Virus record (IMG/VR): IMGVR_UViG_3300033153_010139
Coordinates: 55,267 to 119,266 of that record
DNA length: 64,000 bases
DNA from: a virus
Strand: one strand, 5' to 3'
Shown: one piece after another, positions 8,432 through 17,982 of the stretch
How positions within the stretch are numbered: the stretch's first letter is position 1
Layout of the letters: the number at the start of each line of letters is the position of its first letter
Notes under the pieces: model-generated
Told to the model about the DNA's origin: nothing
The model's input: only the letters and a program-made list of their open reading frames with translations
The model's database searches: none
Program-made: the position numbers and the translations under genes

Positions 8432-9919
8432 ATGCCCAGACTTGTTGTTGACGGAACGATCCCAGGCAGCGGTGGCGCCGGCAGCGTACAGGTCACCGGC
8501 TCCATTTCGCACCTCGTGCCGTTCACCGAGAACATCCCGACGGTTTCGGCACCGACCCTGGGGACAGCGGGAACCGCTACCGGTACGTTGGACCACCCAG
8601 ACGCTGCCACGACGGGCCAGAAGTTCGAGATCACCGTCCCGGACGACTACGATTCCGGCAATCTGACCGTCAGCATCACCTACGCCATGTCCACGTCGTA
8701 CTCCGGCAACGTGCGGCTGGAGACGACCGCCGAGATTGCGCAGGCATCAGCGGGCACGATCGACTCGGCCTCCTACCCGGCCACCGGCGTCACGATCACG
8801 CCGCCGACGGACACGGCCATCGCGAAGGAGGTGCTGCTCACCATCGACGAGGGCGACATCCAAGCCGGTGACCAGATCGTCGTCTTAGTCAAGCGCATCG
8901 GGGCCGACGGCCTGGACTCGCACACGGGCGACTGGCGCCTCATCGCCTACACCTACACCTACACGGGCCAGCTGGCCGCCAGGAACGTCTCGCAGTTCAT
9001 TGCGCTGTTCTCGGACACCGACGAAACGCGACCGCCAGCCGGTCTCATTGGCAATATCTCGACCCTGGACTTCAATCCTTCCGTGGACCGCGAGCAGAAA
9101 TTCGAGGTGCTGGTCCCCGAGCACTGGGACAGCTACTCGGATGGCCACGTCCGGTTCGTCTTCGCGATGTCCACGGCGGTAGACGCGTTCGTCAAGCTGG
9201 AGACCGAGGTCGAGATCGCGAACGCTACGGACGGCACCTACGACCTTTACTCGGCTGAGGCGCAGATCCTCGATCTCGATGCAGACACGAACCCGCACCG
9301 CACGGTCACGGTCCGGTCCATTCCCGTGGCTGCCATGCACAAAGGCGACCACGTCACGATCAAGATCGCCCGTCGGGGAACGTCCGGCGACGACACGCAC
9401 TCGGGCGCGTGGCGGCTCATGTCTGCGCACTTCGCGACCGGCATTTCGCCGACGTCCGGCGCAATCGTTTCACCGACGGCCTACTACATCCAGATCCACG
9501 ACTTCGAGGAGGTCTCCGGCACGGTCTATGGCGATCTCCTGTCGCCCGACTTCGCCGGCGACTTTGAGACCTGGACGAAGATGTCGTCGGACTCGGCCGG
9601 CGGCCGGATCGACGTTGCGTTCCAAGGCAAGCTCCGCGCCGACCAGACGACGCTCGCGGAGTTCCAGCTCGCCATCAAAGGCAACCTGGCCACGGCGCAG
9701 TACCAGGTCAAGCTCTACGTCGATGGCTCGGGCGCGACGCAGAAGCTCACTCCGTCAGCGCTGACCTTCGCCCCGACGTCGCGCACGAAGCTCATCTACA
9801 GCGCGTCCGACTTCTCGGCTCAACCAACAGGCGACGGGCGATACTTCATCGTGGTCGAGGCGACGCTCGACACTGGTGAGATCCTTTACGTCGGCCGGCC
9901 CTACGTGAAGCAGGAGTAA
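8432..9919 (+). CDS. Modular tail-fibre-like structural protein, paralogue of 746
   Basis: 495 residues. Residues about 45-170 and 190-335 are two copies of the beta domain seen in the protein at 746 (TVPDDYDSGNLTVSITYAMS, VPEHWDSYSDGHVRFVFAMS; both followed by VRLET or VKLET and EIA). The last 135 residues are the shared C-terminal module (FIVVEATLDTGEILYVGRPY). It lacks the Gly-rich N-terminal region of the 746 protein and so looks like its distal half with a new anchor. Confidence 0.7.
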   Translation: MPRLVVDGTIPGSGGAGSVQVTGSISHLVPFTENIPTVSAPTLGTAGTATGTLDHPDAATTGQKFEITVPDDYDSGNLTVSITYAMSTSYSGNVRLETTAEIAQASAGTIDSASYPATGVTITPPTDTAIAKEVLLTIDEGDIQAGDQIVVLVKRIGADGLDSHTGDWRLIAYTYTYTGQLAARNVSQFIALFSDTDETRPPAGLIGNISTLDFNPSVDREQKFEVLVPEHWDSYSDGHVRFVFAMSTAVDAFVKLETEVEIANATDGTYDLYSAEAQILDLDADTNPHRTVTVRSIPVAAMHKGDHVTIKIARRGTSGDDTHSGAWRLMSAHFATGISPTSGAIVSPTAYYIQIHDFEEVSGTVYGDLLSPDFAGDFETWTKMSSDSAGGRIDVAFQGKLRADQTTLAEFQLAIKGNLATAQYQVKLYVDGSGATQKLTPSALTFAPTSRTKLIYSASDFSAQPTGDGRYFIVVEATLDTGEILYVGRPYVKQE

Positions 9920-9924
9920 GCCGC

Positions 9925-11373
9925 ATGGCCATCAGCTTTGGTGACGCCTCTGTTCTGCCCGCTGCCGATGCCGTTCCGACGCCCGATGTCTGGGGTGTGC
10001 GTGAGCACACGTTCACCGGCACGCTGAACCTGCTGGACACGGACAAGACGGTTCAGATCCTCGACGGTTCCAGTACGCCGGTCGTCAACCTGCCGACGAG
10101 TACGGTAGACAACCCGTTCTTCGTGCTGATCAACGCTGGCATAGAAGAATTCCTGGTCGGTATGCCAACCAGTGGCCGCTCGTTCACGCTCGCCGTTGGT
10201 GAGGGCGTCCAAGTCTTCTCTGACGGGTCGGTCGAGTGGTATGGTTCGCCGGACAATCTCAAAACGCAGACCGGGCTGGCGGTCCTTCACTACGGTGGCA
10301 GATGCTACACCATCGGTGGCAATCCCTACGGCCCCCCTGCAGGCTACTGGGTGGACACGCAGATCACGCAGATCACCACCACAGAAACGGTCACTTCTTG
10401 GTCGATGCCGGTGTCTGGGAGACTCGTCGGGTTTGCCTGTCGGTATCAGACTTCCGTGATCTTCAGTTTGAAGATTTACAAGAACGGCATCCTCTCTGAG
10501 TCGAAGACAGAACTCGCGAGCACCACGTCCCGATACTACGGTGACGAGTTCTTTACGACGTTTGTCGCCGGGGATCGGTTGTCGGTCGCCAATAGCGGTA
10601 CCGTCTCGACCGGCGAGGGGGGTTATCAGTACTTTGTTGAGCTGTACGGTATCGACGCGGTCCTTGACTTCACCAGCATCATGAGTACCTCCTACCGCTG
10701 GCCAATCGTCAATACGCCCTACACGCTCCAAGGGTCCTCGACTTATGTGACCTACAACTGCGATCACATTGTGCCGATTGCCCTGACGATGCGCGGCGTC
10801 TCCTACGATTTACAGAATGCGGGGGTACACGTCTTCGAGATCGTCAAGAACGGCACCGATTCTGGCGTGACTTTCACGACGGACGCGTTGCTGAAGGTCG
10901 GTACCGCCCCATTGTCCGGCGCGCTGTCGTTCGCTGCTGGTGATCGCATCGCGCTTCATCTGACCAGCGCTACCAACCCAAATCAATCAAGAGTCACCTG
11001 CCTGTTCGCCGCTACGCCCACGAAGTTCTATCGGTGGGGCGGTGCCGCCGGCAGCGCCAGCTACTACTACATGCCGTTTGCGTATCCTTCCAGGAGCATC
11101 AGCAACTCGGCGATTGGCTACAGAACCTCGATTTACATGCCTGTTGCCGGTACCGTGGTCGCGCTTGCGCACACGAGGCGTTACACGGGAACATTGGGCG
11201 TTCAGCTCTACAAGAACGGTATGCTCTCAGAGGTCGTCACCACTGTGACCGCCCCTGGTGGCGTAGATTCTTCCATGAGCACGACCGTAGTCCCCGGCGA
11301 CTACTTAGACGTCAAACATCCTGCTTCGGGCACCTCACCTGGAGCATCCTCAATCATCGTGGCCATAAGGTAG
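9925..11373 (+). CDS. Fibre protein with repeated KNGILSE domains
   Basis: 482 residues. The N-terminal 110 residues (NPFFVLINAG) match a region of the protein at 11909 (TPFFLLVNPA). Three following beta domains share the pattern W-x-M-P-V-x-G followed by YKNGILSE or YKNGMLSE and a GD(R/Y)L strand. Similar domains occupy the C-terminal half of the 11909 protein. Inferred receptor-binding fibre or tip protein. Confidence 0.65.
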   Translation: MAISFGDASVLPAADAVPTPDVWGVREHTFTGTLNLLDTDKTVQILDGSSTPVVNLPTSTVDNPFFVLINAGIEEFLVGMPTSGRSFTLAVGEGVQVFSDGSVEWYGSPDNLKTQTGLAVLHYGGRCYTIGGNPYGPPAGYWVDTQITQITTTETVTSWSMPVSGRLVGFACRYQTSVIFSLKIYKNGILSESKTELASTTSRYYGDEFFTTFVAGDRLSVANSGTVSTGEGGYQYFVELYGIDAVLDFTSIMSTSYRWPIVNTPYTLQGSSTYVTYNCDHIVPIALTMRGVSYDLQNAGVHVFEIVKNGTDSGVTFTTDALLKVGTAPLSGALSFAAGDRIALHLTSATNPNQSRVTCLFAATPTKFYRWGGAAGSASYYYMPFAYPSRSISNSAIGYRTSIYMPVAGTVVALAHTRRYTGTLGVQLYKNGMLSEVVTTVTAPGGVDSSMSTTVVPGDYLDVKHPASGTSPGASSIIVAIR

Positions 11374-11377
11374 ATCA

Positions 11378-11899
11378 ATGGAAACCAGGACAGCATGGCT
11401 CATTACAGAGAGCGGCACGCCTCACTCGCTCTCCTTCGGGAACTACAAGAACCCGTCCCAGGAAGCGGACGAGAGTAAGCGCTCTTGGGCCGCAGCGCTT
11501 AACGAAACACAAGAGGCTGACCCGAACTTCGATGCCACGATGACGGCCTGGAAGGCCGCGTCAACTATCCCCGGGCGCATGGGCCACGCGAGCGCGGGCG
11601 CCGGCCTCACTGGGCGCACGCTCACCATAGCCGGCGTCACTTGGGATCTCGACGACGCCGGGCGCGCCCAAGGCGCAGGCATGGAAAACTTCCCGCCAGA
11701 CGGCACGCTCATCGATGCAACGGCGGCTGTTACCTTTGCGGAAGCCCTCGAAGGGGATCTCGAATTTGTCGAGGCGACGACGCTGAAGCGGGTCAAGGTC
11801 TGGTGCACCGAAGACCCGGCCGATCCATACGAGGGCGGCTTCGATTCCGCACTGTATCGCCAGGACTCGGACGAGAGCGTCGTTCGCGTAGACGCGTAG
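11378..11899 (+). CDS. Tail-operon protein, function unknown
   Basis: 173 residues, soluble and acidic. The start is five bases after the upstream stop. It is beta-rich with GRTLTIAGVTWDLDDAG and an EGDLEFVEATTLKRVKVWCT segment. Lying between two fibre genes, it may be a small fibre-associated or assembly protein. Not recognised. Confidence 0.5.
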   Translation: METRTAWLITESGTPHSLSFGNYKNPSQEADESKRSWAAALNETQEADPNFDATMTAWKAASTIPGRMGHASAGAGLTGRTLTIAGVTWDLDDAGRAQGAGMENFPPDGTLIDATAAVTFAEALEGDLEFVEATTLKRVKVWCTEDPADPYEGGFDSALYRQDSDESVVRVDA

Positions 11900-11908
11900 G
11901 AGACTGCC

Positions 11909-14464
11909 ATGGTCGTTAGCGTAGGAGACGTCGGTCCCGGTCTCTCGGTTGTCTGCCAAGTGCGGCGCACGACAAACTACACCGTAACCGGGGCGTGGGC
12001 CGACATCGCGTTCGACGCCGTGGACGTCGAAACGAACGACGCTGAGATCGAGCACGACTACGGCGGCGGCGGGACCGACCGGATCTACGTGAAGACGGCC
12101 GGCACGTACAGAGTCTCCATCCAAGGCCATTACTACGCGGGCGCGACCGGCGCCGCTTATGTACGTCTGCGGGTGAACGACACTACGGTCGTGAACGGTT
12201 CCACCTGGCGTACCTACCAACAGAACGTGGATGATCCTTTCGCCCGCTCGGTCGAAGTGCCACTCAGCGCTGGTGATTTCCTGACGTGGCAGGCTTACGA
12301 CTCTGTCACAGGGGCCTCCTTTACGGATCCTCTGCTCTTTACTGTCAGCCACTACACAGGCTCGACCGGAGCAGACGGCGCCGATGGCGACATCGTCTGG
12401 GCCAACGCCTGGACCTCGCAGAACTACACGATCAACCAGGCCGTCTCCTACCTGGGCTCGTCCTACGTCTGCAAGCTGGACACGGTCTCGTCGGAGGTGC
12501 CGACGGACACGACCTATTGGGACGTGCTCGCCGCGAAGGGCGAGGTGGGAGATGCCGGCGCGCCGAACGTGCCGATGGTCCAGGCTCGCGAATCGTCCGC
12601 GATCACGCTCGGGGCTTCGTGGGCTGACATCCCGTTTGACACCACCGACGTCGAAACGGCCGACACAGAGATCAAGCACCACGACAGCAACACCGACCAA
12701 ATCCACGTCTACACGACTGGCGTCTATGACGTGACGGTCGAGGGGACTGCGAGCTTCAACAACACCGGGATCGAGCTGCGGGTCAGGAGTAACGACACTA
12801 CGGTGATTCCCGGCTCCGTGATCGAGAAGCACTGGGGAGCCGGGACCACGAACGCATCCTTCAGCAAGTCCTTTTTGGTGACACTTACGGCCGGCGACTA
12901 TCTCACGGTGCAGGGACAGTACGCGACCGCCCCCCGTGGCATTCTGGCTGACATGCTGTTCTCCGTCCGCCGCTACGTCGGCATCGAAGGCGAGAAGGGC
13001 GACACCGGCGACACGGGGTTGACCGGCCCAGCTGGCGCCGCCGAGCCCACCGCCGGCGGCTTCGGCTACAACGCCGCGACGATTACGACCGACAAGACGC
13101 TCACCGATTCCGACGACACGATCCAGACGCTCACGTGCAACACTGCCGACCTGAAGGTGCTTCTGCCGACGATTACCGAAGACACGCCATTCTTCTTGTT
13201 GGTCAACCCGGCCACATCTTCGTACTCCTACGACATCGCCGACGCGAACGGCGTTACTCGCGTCACATGCGAGCCGGGCCAGCAGGTCAAGGTCCAGACG
13301 GATGCCGTGGACTCATTCCTGACGGTGCTCGATAACGTCCCGTCCACTGTTGGCTTCATCACGTTCCCGTTCGGCGGCTACTGCCATTCGTCCTACGTCG
13401 GTCGCTACTACCAGACGAACTACGAGTATTACGCCCAAGCCGTCACCTCCGGTCTCACCTATGCGAACGAGTACACCGTCCCCGTCGATGGCACGATCAA
13501 GTACATAACCTTCGCTTGCCAATCCGCTGTGGATTCGACATTCAAGATTGTTATCAACGGTACGCCCGGCGCGGGAATAACGCTTGCCGGCACGTACTTC
13601 GCGAATGAGGAAATTGATATTGCCGTGTCTGCTGGCGACACCATCGCGTTGGAGTTCGACGCATACGCGTCGGCGCCGAACTACTCGGTGGCCTGTCTCT
13701 ACATGGAGGCTGACTCGGGCGCGGGCTACACCAGCAAACCGTTCGGAGCGTACCTGCAGAGCGTGAACTACTTCCACGAGGCGGGTGGGCGCGCTACCAG
13801 CAGCCAGCTTTCGTCTGAAGCCTCGAACGGGGCCAGAACGACGCTGAACAACTGCACGCTGAGCGAAGTTAGCTGGCGTACAGAGAACACCATGGCGACC
13901 CAAGAGCTTTCAGCCTTCAAGAACGGCATCTTGTCTGAGACCAAAGCCTACGGAACAGGTACGTCTGGCGTTATGACAGGCTGGGCGACGCATTATGCCC
14001 CCGGAGATGACTGTGCCTTCCGCGCGACCACGGCCGCCCCTTTTCGCGTGCAGCTGCTTGCCGCCTTCTCTGGTAGTGGATCTACCGCTCTAGAACACTA
14101 CGGCTCCGCGGTGACTACCAACTACTGGCAGTACAACAGGTACAACCAGAAGACGAACAATGGAGGAAGTAATCCCGCACTGAATATTCGGTACGAGTAC
14201 GTTCACGTGATCCCCCAGACCGGCCTGATCACCGGTTTCACGCTCAGCGCTGGCCTGAACTCCGGCAGTAAGCCTATGACCGTGGCGGTTGTTGGGAGTG
14301 GCGGCAGTGAGTCCGCCACCGTAGTACTGGTGGATTACCGGGGTTACGCGGAGTTTGACGCGCCCATTCCCGTGGTGGCCGGTGACTACGTCTACATCTA
14401 CCCCGCCGATACGACGAACCTCTCCTCTGGAACCTTCAGCTTGATGTACAAGATCATCGACTAG
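11909..14464 (+). CDS. Large fibre protein with carbohydrate-module and collagen-like linkers
   Basis: 851 residues. Two related beta domains (about 20-145 and 225-350; ADIAFDAVDVETNDAEIEHD / ADIPFDTTDVETADTEIKHH) resemble C1q/TNF-like jelly-roll repeats. Between them is a carbohydrate-binding-module-like strand (WTSQNYTINQAVSYLGSSYV). A short collagen-like stretch (GEKGDTGDTGLTGPAGA, about 356-372) precedes the C-terminal 470 residues, which share the FFLLVNP and KNGILSE modules with the 9925 protein. A typical receptor-binding fibre architecture. Confidence 0.75.
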   Translation: MVVSVGDVGPGLSVVCQVRRTTNYTVTGAWADIAFDAVDVETNDAEIEHDYGGGGTDRIYVKTAGTYRVSIQGHYYAGATGAAYVRLRVNDTTVVNGSTWRTYQQNVDDPFARSVEVPLSAGDFLTWQAYDSVTGASFTDPLLFTVSHYTGSTGADGADGDIVWANAWTSQNYTINQAVSYLGSSYVCKLDTVSSEVPTDTTYWDVLAAKGEVGDAGAPNVPMVQARESSAITLGASWADIPFDTTDVETADTEIKHHDSNTDQIHVYTTGVYDVTVEGTASFNNTGIELRVRSNDTTVIPGSVIEKHWGAGTTNASFSKSFLVTLTAGDYLTVQGQYATAPRGILADMLFSVRRYVGIEGEKGDTGDTGLTGPAGAAEPTAGGFGYNAATITTDKTLTDSDDTIQTLTCNTADLKVLLPTITEDTPFFLLVNPATSSYSYDIADANGVTRVTCEPGQQVKVQTDAVDSFLTVLDNVPSTVGFITFPFGGYCHSSYVGRYYQTNYEYYAQAVTSGLTYANEYTVPVDGTIKYITFACQSAVDSTFKIVINGTPGAGITLAGTYFANEEIDIAVSAGDTIALEFDAYASAPNYSVACLYMEADSGAGYTSKPFGAYLQSVNYFHEAGGRATSSQLSSEASNGARTTLNNCTLSEVSWRTENTMATQELSAFKNGILSETKAYGTGTSGVMTGWATHYAPGDDCAFRATTAAPFRVQLLAAFSGSGSTALEHYGSAVTTNYWQYNRYNQKTNNGGSNPALNIRYEYVHVIPQTGLITGFTLSAGLNSGSKPMTVAVVGSGGSESATVVLVDYRGYAEFDAPIPVVAGDYVYIYPADTTNLSSGTFSLMYKIID

Positions 14465-14494
14465 GTCTTCACGCGGCCTGCCGTAGCGAAGACC
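14464..14494 (+). terminator. Hairpin after the tail-fibre operon
   Basis: GGTCTTC (14464-14470) pairs perfectly with GAAGACC (14488-14494), and inner bases can extend the stem. No U-tract follows, so it may be a factor-dependent terminator or an mRNA-end stabiliser. The first G is the last base of the fibre stop codon. Confidence 0.45.
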
Positions 14495-14507
14495 GCGGTC
14501 CCGACGG

Positions 14508-14513
14508 TAGAAT
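14508..14513 (+). promoter_or_regulatory. Second TAGAAT box upstream of 14651
   Basis: TAGAAT seven bases after the perfect palindrome GACCGCGGTC (14491-14500). No convincing -35 at 16-18 bases. Possibly an alternative promoter to the one at 14583. Confidence 0.3.
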
Positions 14514-14582
14514 CGACCTACGTGCCGAACCGAGCGACCAAATACCCCATTTCCACCACACGCTGCGGTCGTCTTTCGCAGC

Positions 14583-14611
14583 TTGACCGTCTACTCTGAC
14601 GAGCCTAGAAT
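14583..14611 (+). promoter_or_regulatory. Sigma70-type promoter for the 14651-15782 unit
   Basis: TTGACC, a 17-base spacer and TAGAAT (14606-14611). This is the best canonical promoter in the window and fits high expression of the two genes that follow. Confidence 0.7.
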
Positions 14612-14650
14612 GTCAGCCGACGCACGAGGTTTCGTCCCAAGGAGATTCCA

Positions 14651-15262
14651 ATGAGCATTGTCAACCGCGCACAGTTCGCCAAGTCTGTCACGGTGTCCTT
14701 CCCGAACGTGACGGCGACCACCTTCGACGTGCCTCGTCCCGTGACGACGCCCGCCGAGCCCGCCTACTGCGAGGGATCGGATCACGTCATCAAGCCCACT
14801 TCGCTGGAAGAGGACTTCGCTGGCGAGGTCGTCGTTCGCCTGCCCACCACGCTGGAACTCGCGACCGTGTTCCTGCGGAGCGTGGAAGTCCGCAAGCTGC
14901 TCCCCGCCGCCCAGAAGGGTCTCGCGGGACCGTCCTCGACCTTCCCGCACCCTCCCGGCGCCGTCTCTCCCATCTTCCCCTCCGGTGCCCCCACGGACAG
15001 CGAGCACGTCCGCTTCCTGGTGGAAGAGGCTGGCAACACGATCGAGATGTCGCAGGGCGCCGGCCACGCGCTCCTCGGTAGCCCCGATCCCACGAACCTG
15101 GCCGCTGGCGGCCTGACGCGCTCCTACCCCGGCATCACGCTGCGGGCCGGCGAGTACGTGCGGCTCACGTTCTACAACAACTCGGGCGGCGATCTCAACA
15201 ACCAGATCATCACGGCCAACTACAACATGGGCCAGTTCCACGGCGACGTGGGCCGTCCGTAG
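14651..15262 (+). CDS. Probable virion structural protein
   Basis: 203 residues, predicted all-beta (VTVSFPNVTATTFDVP, GEVVVRLPTTLELATVFLRS, GEYVRLTFYNNSGGDLNNQ). It has a strong ribosome site (AAGGAGATTCC) and its own strong promoter, as expected for an abundant particle component such as a decoration or tail-tip protein. No family recognised. Confidence 0.55.
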   Translation: MSIVNRAQFAKSVTVSFPNVTATTFDVPRPVTTPAEPAYCEGSDHVIKPTSLEEDFAGEVVVRLPTTLELATVFLRSVEVRKLLPAAQKGLAGPSSTFPHPPGAVSPIFPSGAPTDSEHVRFLVEEAGNTIEMSQGAGHALLGSPDPTNLAAGGLTRSYPGITLRAGEYVRLTFYNNSGGDLNNQIITANYNMGQFHGDVGRP

Positions 15263-15320
15263 TCAGCGCCGTCCGGCGTAACAAGACCACAGAGCAGAAA
15301 ACACCAGCAGGAGATCAATC

Positions 15321-15782
15321 ATGCACGGCGACGCACTCATCGACGCGGATGTCACCCTCACCGGCATCACCGCCTTCAACCACGCGACTGGCGCCAGTCT
15401 CGTCAAGAGTCTCAAGTTCGGGGTCGAAGAGGAGGAGATGCTCGTGGATCTCAAGGTGCTCTGCACCTTGCACCACAGCGTCGCCGACGAAGTCCTCGAC
15501 TACACCCTGTTCCTCGACGGCACGGACCTCGCGCCGCTGGCCGCCGGGCTGGGCCGTCTGGCCATGCCCTCGACGGCGGACGATCCGACCCAGCTCGCGT
15601 TCGAGCGGACCATGCGGATTCCGCAGGGCGAGCACCAGCTGCAGCTCCACCTGCGGACCGCGGCCGGCAACATCATCGTGGACGGCGCGACCTGGAACGG
15701 TTGGCTCACCGCCACGCGGCACAGCCACCCGGCGACGCTGGCGCAGGGCGTCAACAGCAAGAGCGTCGGCGGCAGCTTCTAG
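15321..15782 (+). CDS. Probable virion structural protein, beta-sandwich
   Basis: 153 residues with good SD (CAGGAG). It alternates beta strands (LVKSLKFGVEEEEMLVDLKV, GEHQLQLHLRTAAGNIIVDG) and ends in a flexible tail. Expressed from the same promoter as the preceding gene. It could be a decoration protein; the identity is an inference from context and composition. Confidence 0.5.
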   Translation: MHGDALIDADVTLTGITAFNHATGASLVKSLKFGVEEEEMLVDLKVLCTLHHSVADEVLDYTLFLDGTDLAPLAAGLGRLAMPSTADDPTQLAFERTMRIPQGEHQLQLHLRTAAGNIIVDGATWNGWLTATRHSHPATLAQGVNSKSVGGSF

Positions 15783-15809
15783 CCTTCGGGCTCGGGATCG
15801 GAATCTCCG

Positions 15810-15839
15810 CAACGGGGGCGCCATCGTGCGCCCTCGTTG
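15810..15839. terminator. Bidirectional terminator between convergent genes
   Basis: A 12-base-pair stem (CAACGGGGGCGC with GCGCCCTCGTTG, one G-T pair) closed by a six-base loop, located between the plus gene ending at 15782 and the minus gene ending at 15850. Confidence 0.7.
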
Positions 15840-15849
15840 TCATCCCCGG

Positions 15850-16410
15850 TCAGCGCTGACTCTGGAGGCGCTTGATCCGCCCGCGGCGCTCGCGGATCTC
15901 CCGCTTGAGCTTCTTGACCGCAGACTCGGCGCGCTTCCGCTTCTTCTCCCATGCGGCTAGCTTGGCCTCGGCCTTCGTGATCTCGGCCTTCTGGTAGGCC
16001 ACGCCGGTCAGCTTCTCGGGCTCCGACGGCAGCGGCTTGATCCGCACGCGCCGGCCCTCGGCCCACTTCGGGACCGTCTTGTACCACCGGCACTTCTCCT
16101 TCGTGCCCTGGACGTACCACGAGACCAGAGAGCAGAGGTCGATGAGGACCGGCTGCGGTATCGCGGCGCCGCCGCTGGCGAGGCCGCCCAGCTGATCGAT
16201 CGCGTCCACGGCGAGGCGCTCGGTGCGAATGATCTTCAGCGTGTTGCCGTGCGCGGTGACGGAGTGCTGGCGCGGGGCGTAGTAGACGACGCTCAGCGTG
16301 AGGTTGCGGAGGGGCCCGCCAGCCATGCTGACGCCCGAGTAGCTCGCGCACGCGCAGAACAGGCCCCGGATGTCCCTCCCATCGTAGCGGGTCTCGTTCT
16401 GGATCTTCAC
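15850..16410 (-). CDS. Protein with basic coiled C terminus
   Basis: 186 residues from a GTG eight bases after the stop of the upstream gene. The open frame extends further upstream, but that part is low-complexity shadow of the gene at 16419. The N-terminal 120 residues are mixed alpha/beta (NTLKIIRTERLAVDAIDQLG). Residues 130-186 are a Lys/Arg/Glu-rich helix (EAKLAAWEKKRKRAESAVKK), possibly nucleic-acid binding. AVDAIDQLGGLAS is loosely like the SAVD motif of this phage. Function unknown. Confidence 0.55.
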   Translation of the reverse strand: MKIQNETRYDGRDIRGLFCACASYSGVSMAGGPLRNLTLSVVYYAPRQHSVTAHGNTLKIIRTERLAVDAIDQLGGLASGGAAIPQPVLIDLCSLVSWYVQGTKEKCRWYKTVPKWAEGRRVRIKPLPSEPEKLTGVAYQKAEITKAEAKLAAWEKKRKRAESAVKKLKREIRERRGRIKRLQSQR

Positions 16411-16418
16411 CGGGCGGG

Positions 16419-16955
16419 CTACTCCCCGCGCTGGATCCGACCGAAGAGGCTGCCCAGGAGCGCCCCGGCCCGCAGCTCGGGCGGGGGGATCGCCGGGCGA
16501 TCCTCGGGCACCGGCTTCGCGGGCGTCGTCGGGCAGGTGATCTGAGCCGCCAAAGCCATCTCGGGCTCCTGGGCGGGCTCCTGGGGCTCCTGGGGGGCCT
16601 CTGGTGCCTGGGCCGCGGGCTCGATCCCGGCCTCGGGGAGCGTGACCGGGTCCGCCTCCGGGCGGGGCACCGGCTTGGGCTTCGGCTTGGGCTTGGGCGT
16701 CGCCTCGGCCTTGCCCTCGACCTGATCGAGCAGGCGCTGGATGGCCTTCCTGCGCTTGGGGGTTGGGCCCTCGTCGATCAGGCCCCGAAGCACGCCGGCC
16801 AGCGCAGCCAGCTCCTCGGTGTCGCCGTCCGGCAGATTCCACCGGACCTGGACCTTCCACTTCTTCGCGTAGGCGTCGAGCCAGGCGGACAGCTCCTCGG
16901 ATGCCGCGTCGTGGATCGCGTTGTAGAGCTTGTAGGACGTGAGCAGCAGTTTCAT
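16419..16955 (-). CDS. Protein with Lys-Pro and Pro-Glu linker
   Basis: 178 residues. The N-terminal 80 residues are helical (MKLLLTSYKLYNAIHDAASE). A KPKPKPKPVP tract and a PEAPQEPQEPAQEPE tract follow, then a short C terminus. This is a small domain on a stiff, extended linker. SD AGAAAGGA and an upstream TAGAAC box support the start. Function unknown. Confidence 0.6.
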   Translation of the reverse strand: MKLLLTSYKLYNAIHDAASEELSAWLDAYAKKWKVQVRWNLPDGDTEELAALAGVLRGLIDEGPTPKRRKAIQRLLDQVEGKAEATPKPKPKPKPVPRPEADPVTLPEAGIEPAAQAPEAPQEPQEPAQEPEMALAAQITCPTTPAKPVPEDRPAIPPPELRAGALLGSLFGRIQRGE

Positions 16956-16974
16956 GGCGTAGTCCTTTCTCTGT

Positions 16975-16980
16975 GTTCTA
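16975..16980 (-). promoter_or_regulatory. TAGAAC box upstream of 16955
   Basis: CCGGGTAGAACA on the minus strand, 19 bases before the ATG. The 15 bases upstream can form an imperfect GC stem ending in CCGGG, as at 29649. Confidence 0.45.
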
Positions 16981-17025
16981 CCCGGCTGTGCGGGGTCAGG
17001 TGTTGCGCGCTCAGAATCTGGCGCA

Positions 17026-17958
17026 TTAGGCCGCCGCCCCGTTGTCGTCGGTCTTGGGCTTGGTCCGCAGGCTGTCCAGCGAGACGGGCGCGGACTTGGG
17101 CTGCTGGAGCAGGAGACCCTGCACCAGAGCCGCGATCGTGCTGCTGCTCGTCTCGGGGAGACCGGCGGCCTCGACCAGGGCGGAAATCGCCGCGTCGATG
17201 GGGTGGGGCGGGAGCTTGGCGGCCGTCTTGACCTCGACGACCGTCTTGGGCTCGGGCGCGGGCTCGGCGACCGCGAGGATCGTGACCGGCATCTCCTCTG
17301 CTATCTCGGCAGCTTGCTTGAGGACGCTCTTGACGACGTCATCGGGCATCGAGCCGCTCGGATCCATCTCGACCGGCGCCAGGGCCGCGAGCTTCTCGAT
17401 CGTGCTGACCTTGACGTTGGCCATCTCGACGCCCAGGAGCTTCGCGCAGACAGGCCCGAGGCCGGTCTTGATCGAGGCGGGCACCGTCAGGGGAGCGGCG
17501 CAGCGACCGCAGATCCCGCGCTGCCAGACCTGGATCTTGTGACCGGCTTCCTTGCCGTCCACGAGCCAAGCGATCACGTCGCCGATCATGTTGATGTTGA
17601 CGGCGGTGGCGTGCTGGTTCTTCTTGGTGCCCTGCGTGGTGCGGAACCGGCGGGCGCCGTGCGTGTCGTCCACGCAGCCGAGGTACTTGTAGGAGCGCGT
17701 GTTGTCATCGCCGCAGAGCAGGTAGACGAACCAGCGATCCTTCTCGACCTGCTCGACGGTTCCGTCGGCCTGCTTGACGTCGTCCACGGCCCGCTTGATG
17801 TAGTAGGTGTGGCGGACGCTGCTCGCCTTCTCGACGAGGGTAGTGACCGCGTGCCCGGCCAGCATGAACTTGAGGCAGTTCGGTCCCCAGGGGAGGGCCA
17901 TGCCCGGGTCGAGCGTCTTCTTCGCCAGATTCTTCGTGCTTACGTGCTTGAGTGCCAT
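17026..17958 (-). CDS. DUF6011-type zinc-motif protein
   Basis: 310 residues. Around residues 148-175 is GICGRCAAPLTVPASIKTG, then a GLGPVC turn. This is the DUF6011 signature (two CxxC-type half sites with a GxGPxC turn), presumably binding zinc. VSTIEKLAALAPVE at about 184-197 resembles the SAVD motif. The N-terminal half contains RWFVYLLCGDDN and a charged beta region; the C-terminal 100 residues are Ala/Pro-rich. SD GGAAGGAAA. It is divergent from the 18186 operon, with a shared leader element. Confidence 0.65.
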   Translation of the reverse strand: MALKHVSTKNLAKKTLDPGMALPWGPNCLKFMLAGHAVTTLVEKASSVRHTYYIKRAVDDVKQADGTVEQVEKDRWFVYLLCGDDNTRSYKYLGCVDDTHGARRFRTTQGTKKNQHATAVNINMIGDVIAWLVDGKEAGHKIQVWQRGICGRCAAPLTVPASIKTGLGPVCAKLLGVEMANVKVSTIEKLAALAPVEMDPSGSMPDDVVKSVLKQAAEIAEEMPVTILAVAEPAPEPKTVVEVKTAAKLPPHPIDAAISALVEAAGLPETSSSTIAALVQGLLLQQPKSAPVSLDSLRTKPKTDDNGAAA

Positions 17959-17982
17959 GTGGGTTTCCTTCCTTCCACTGGC

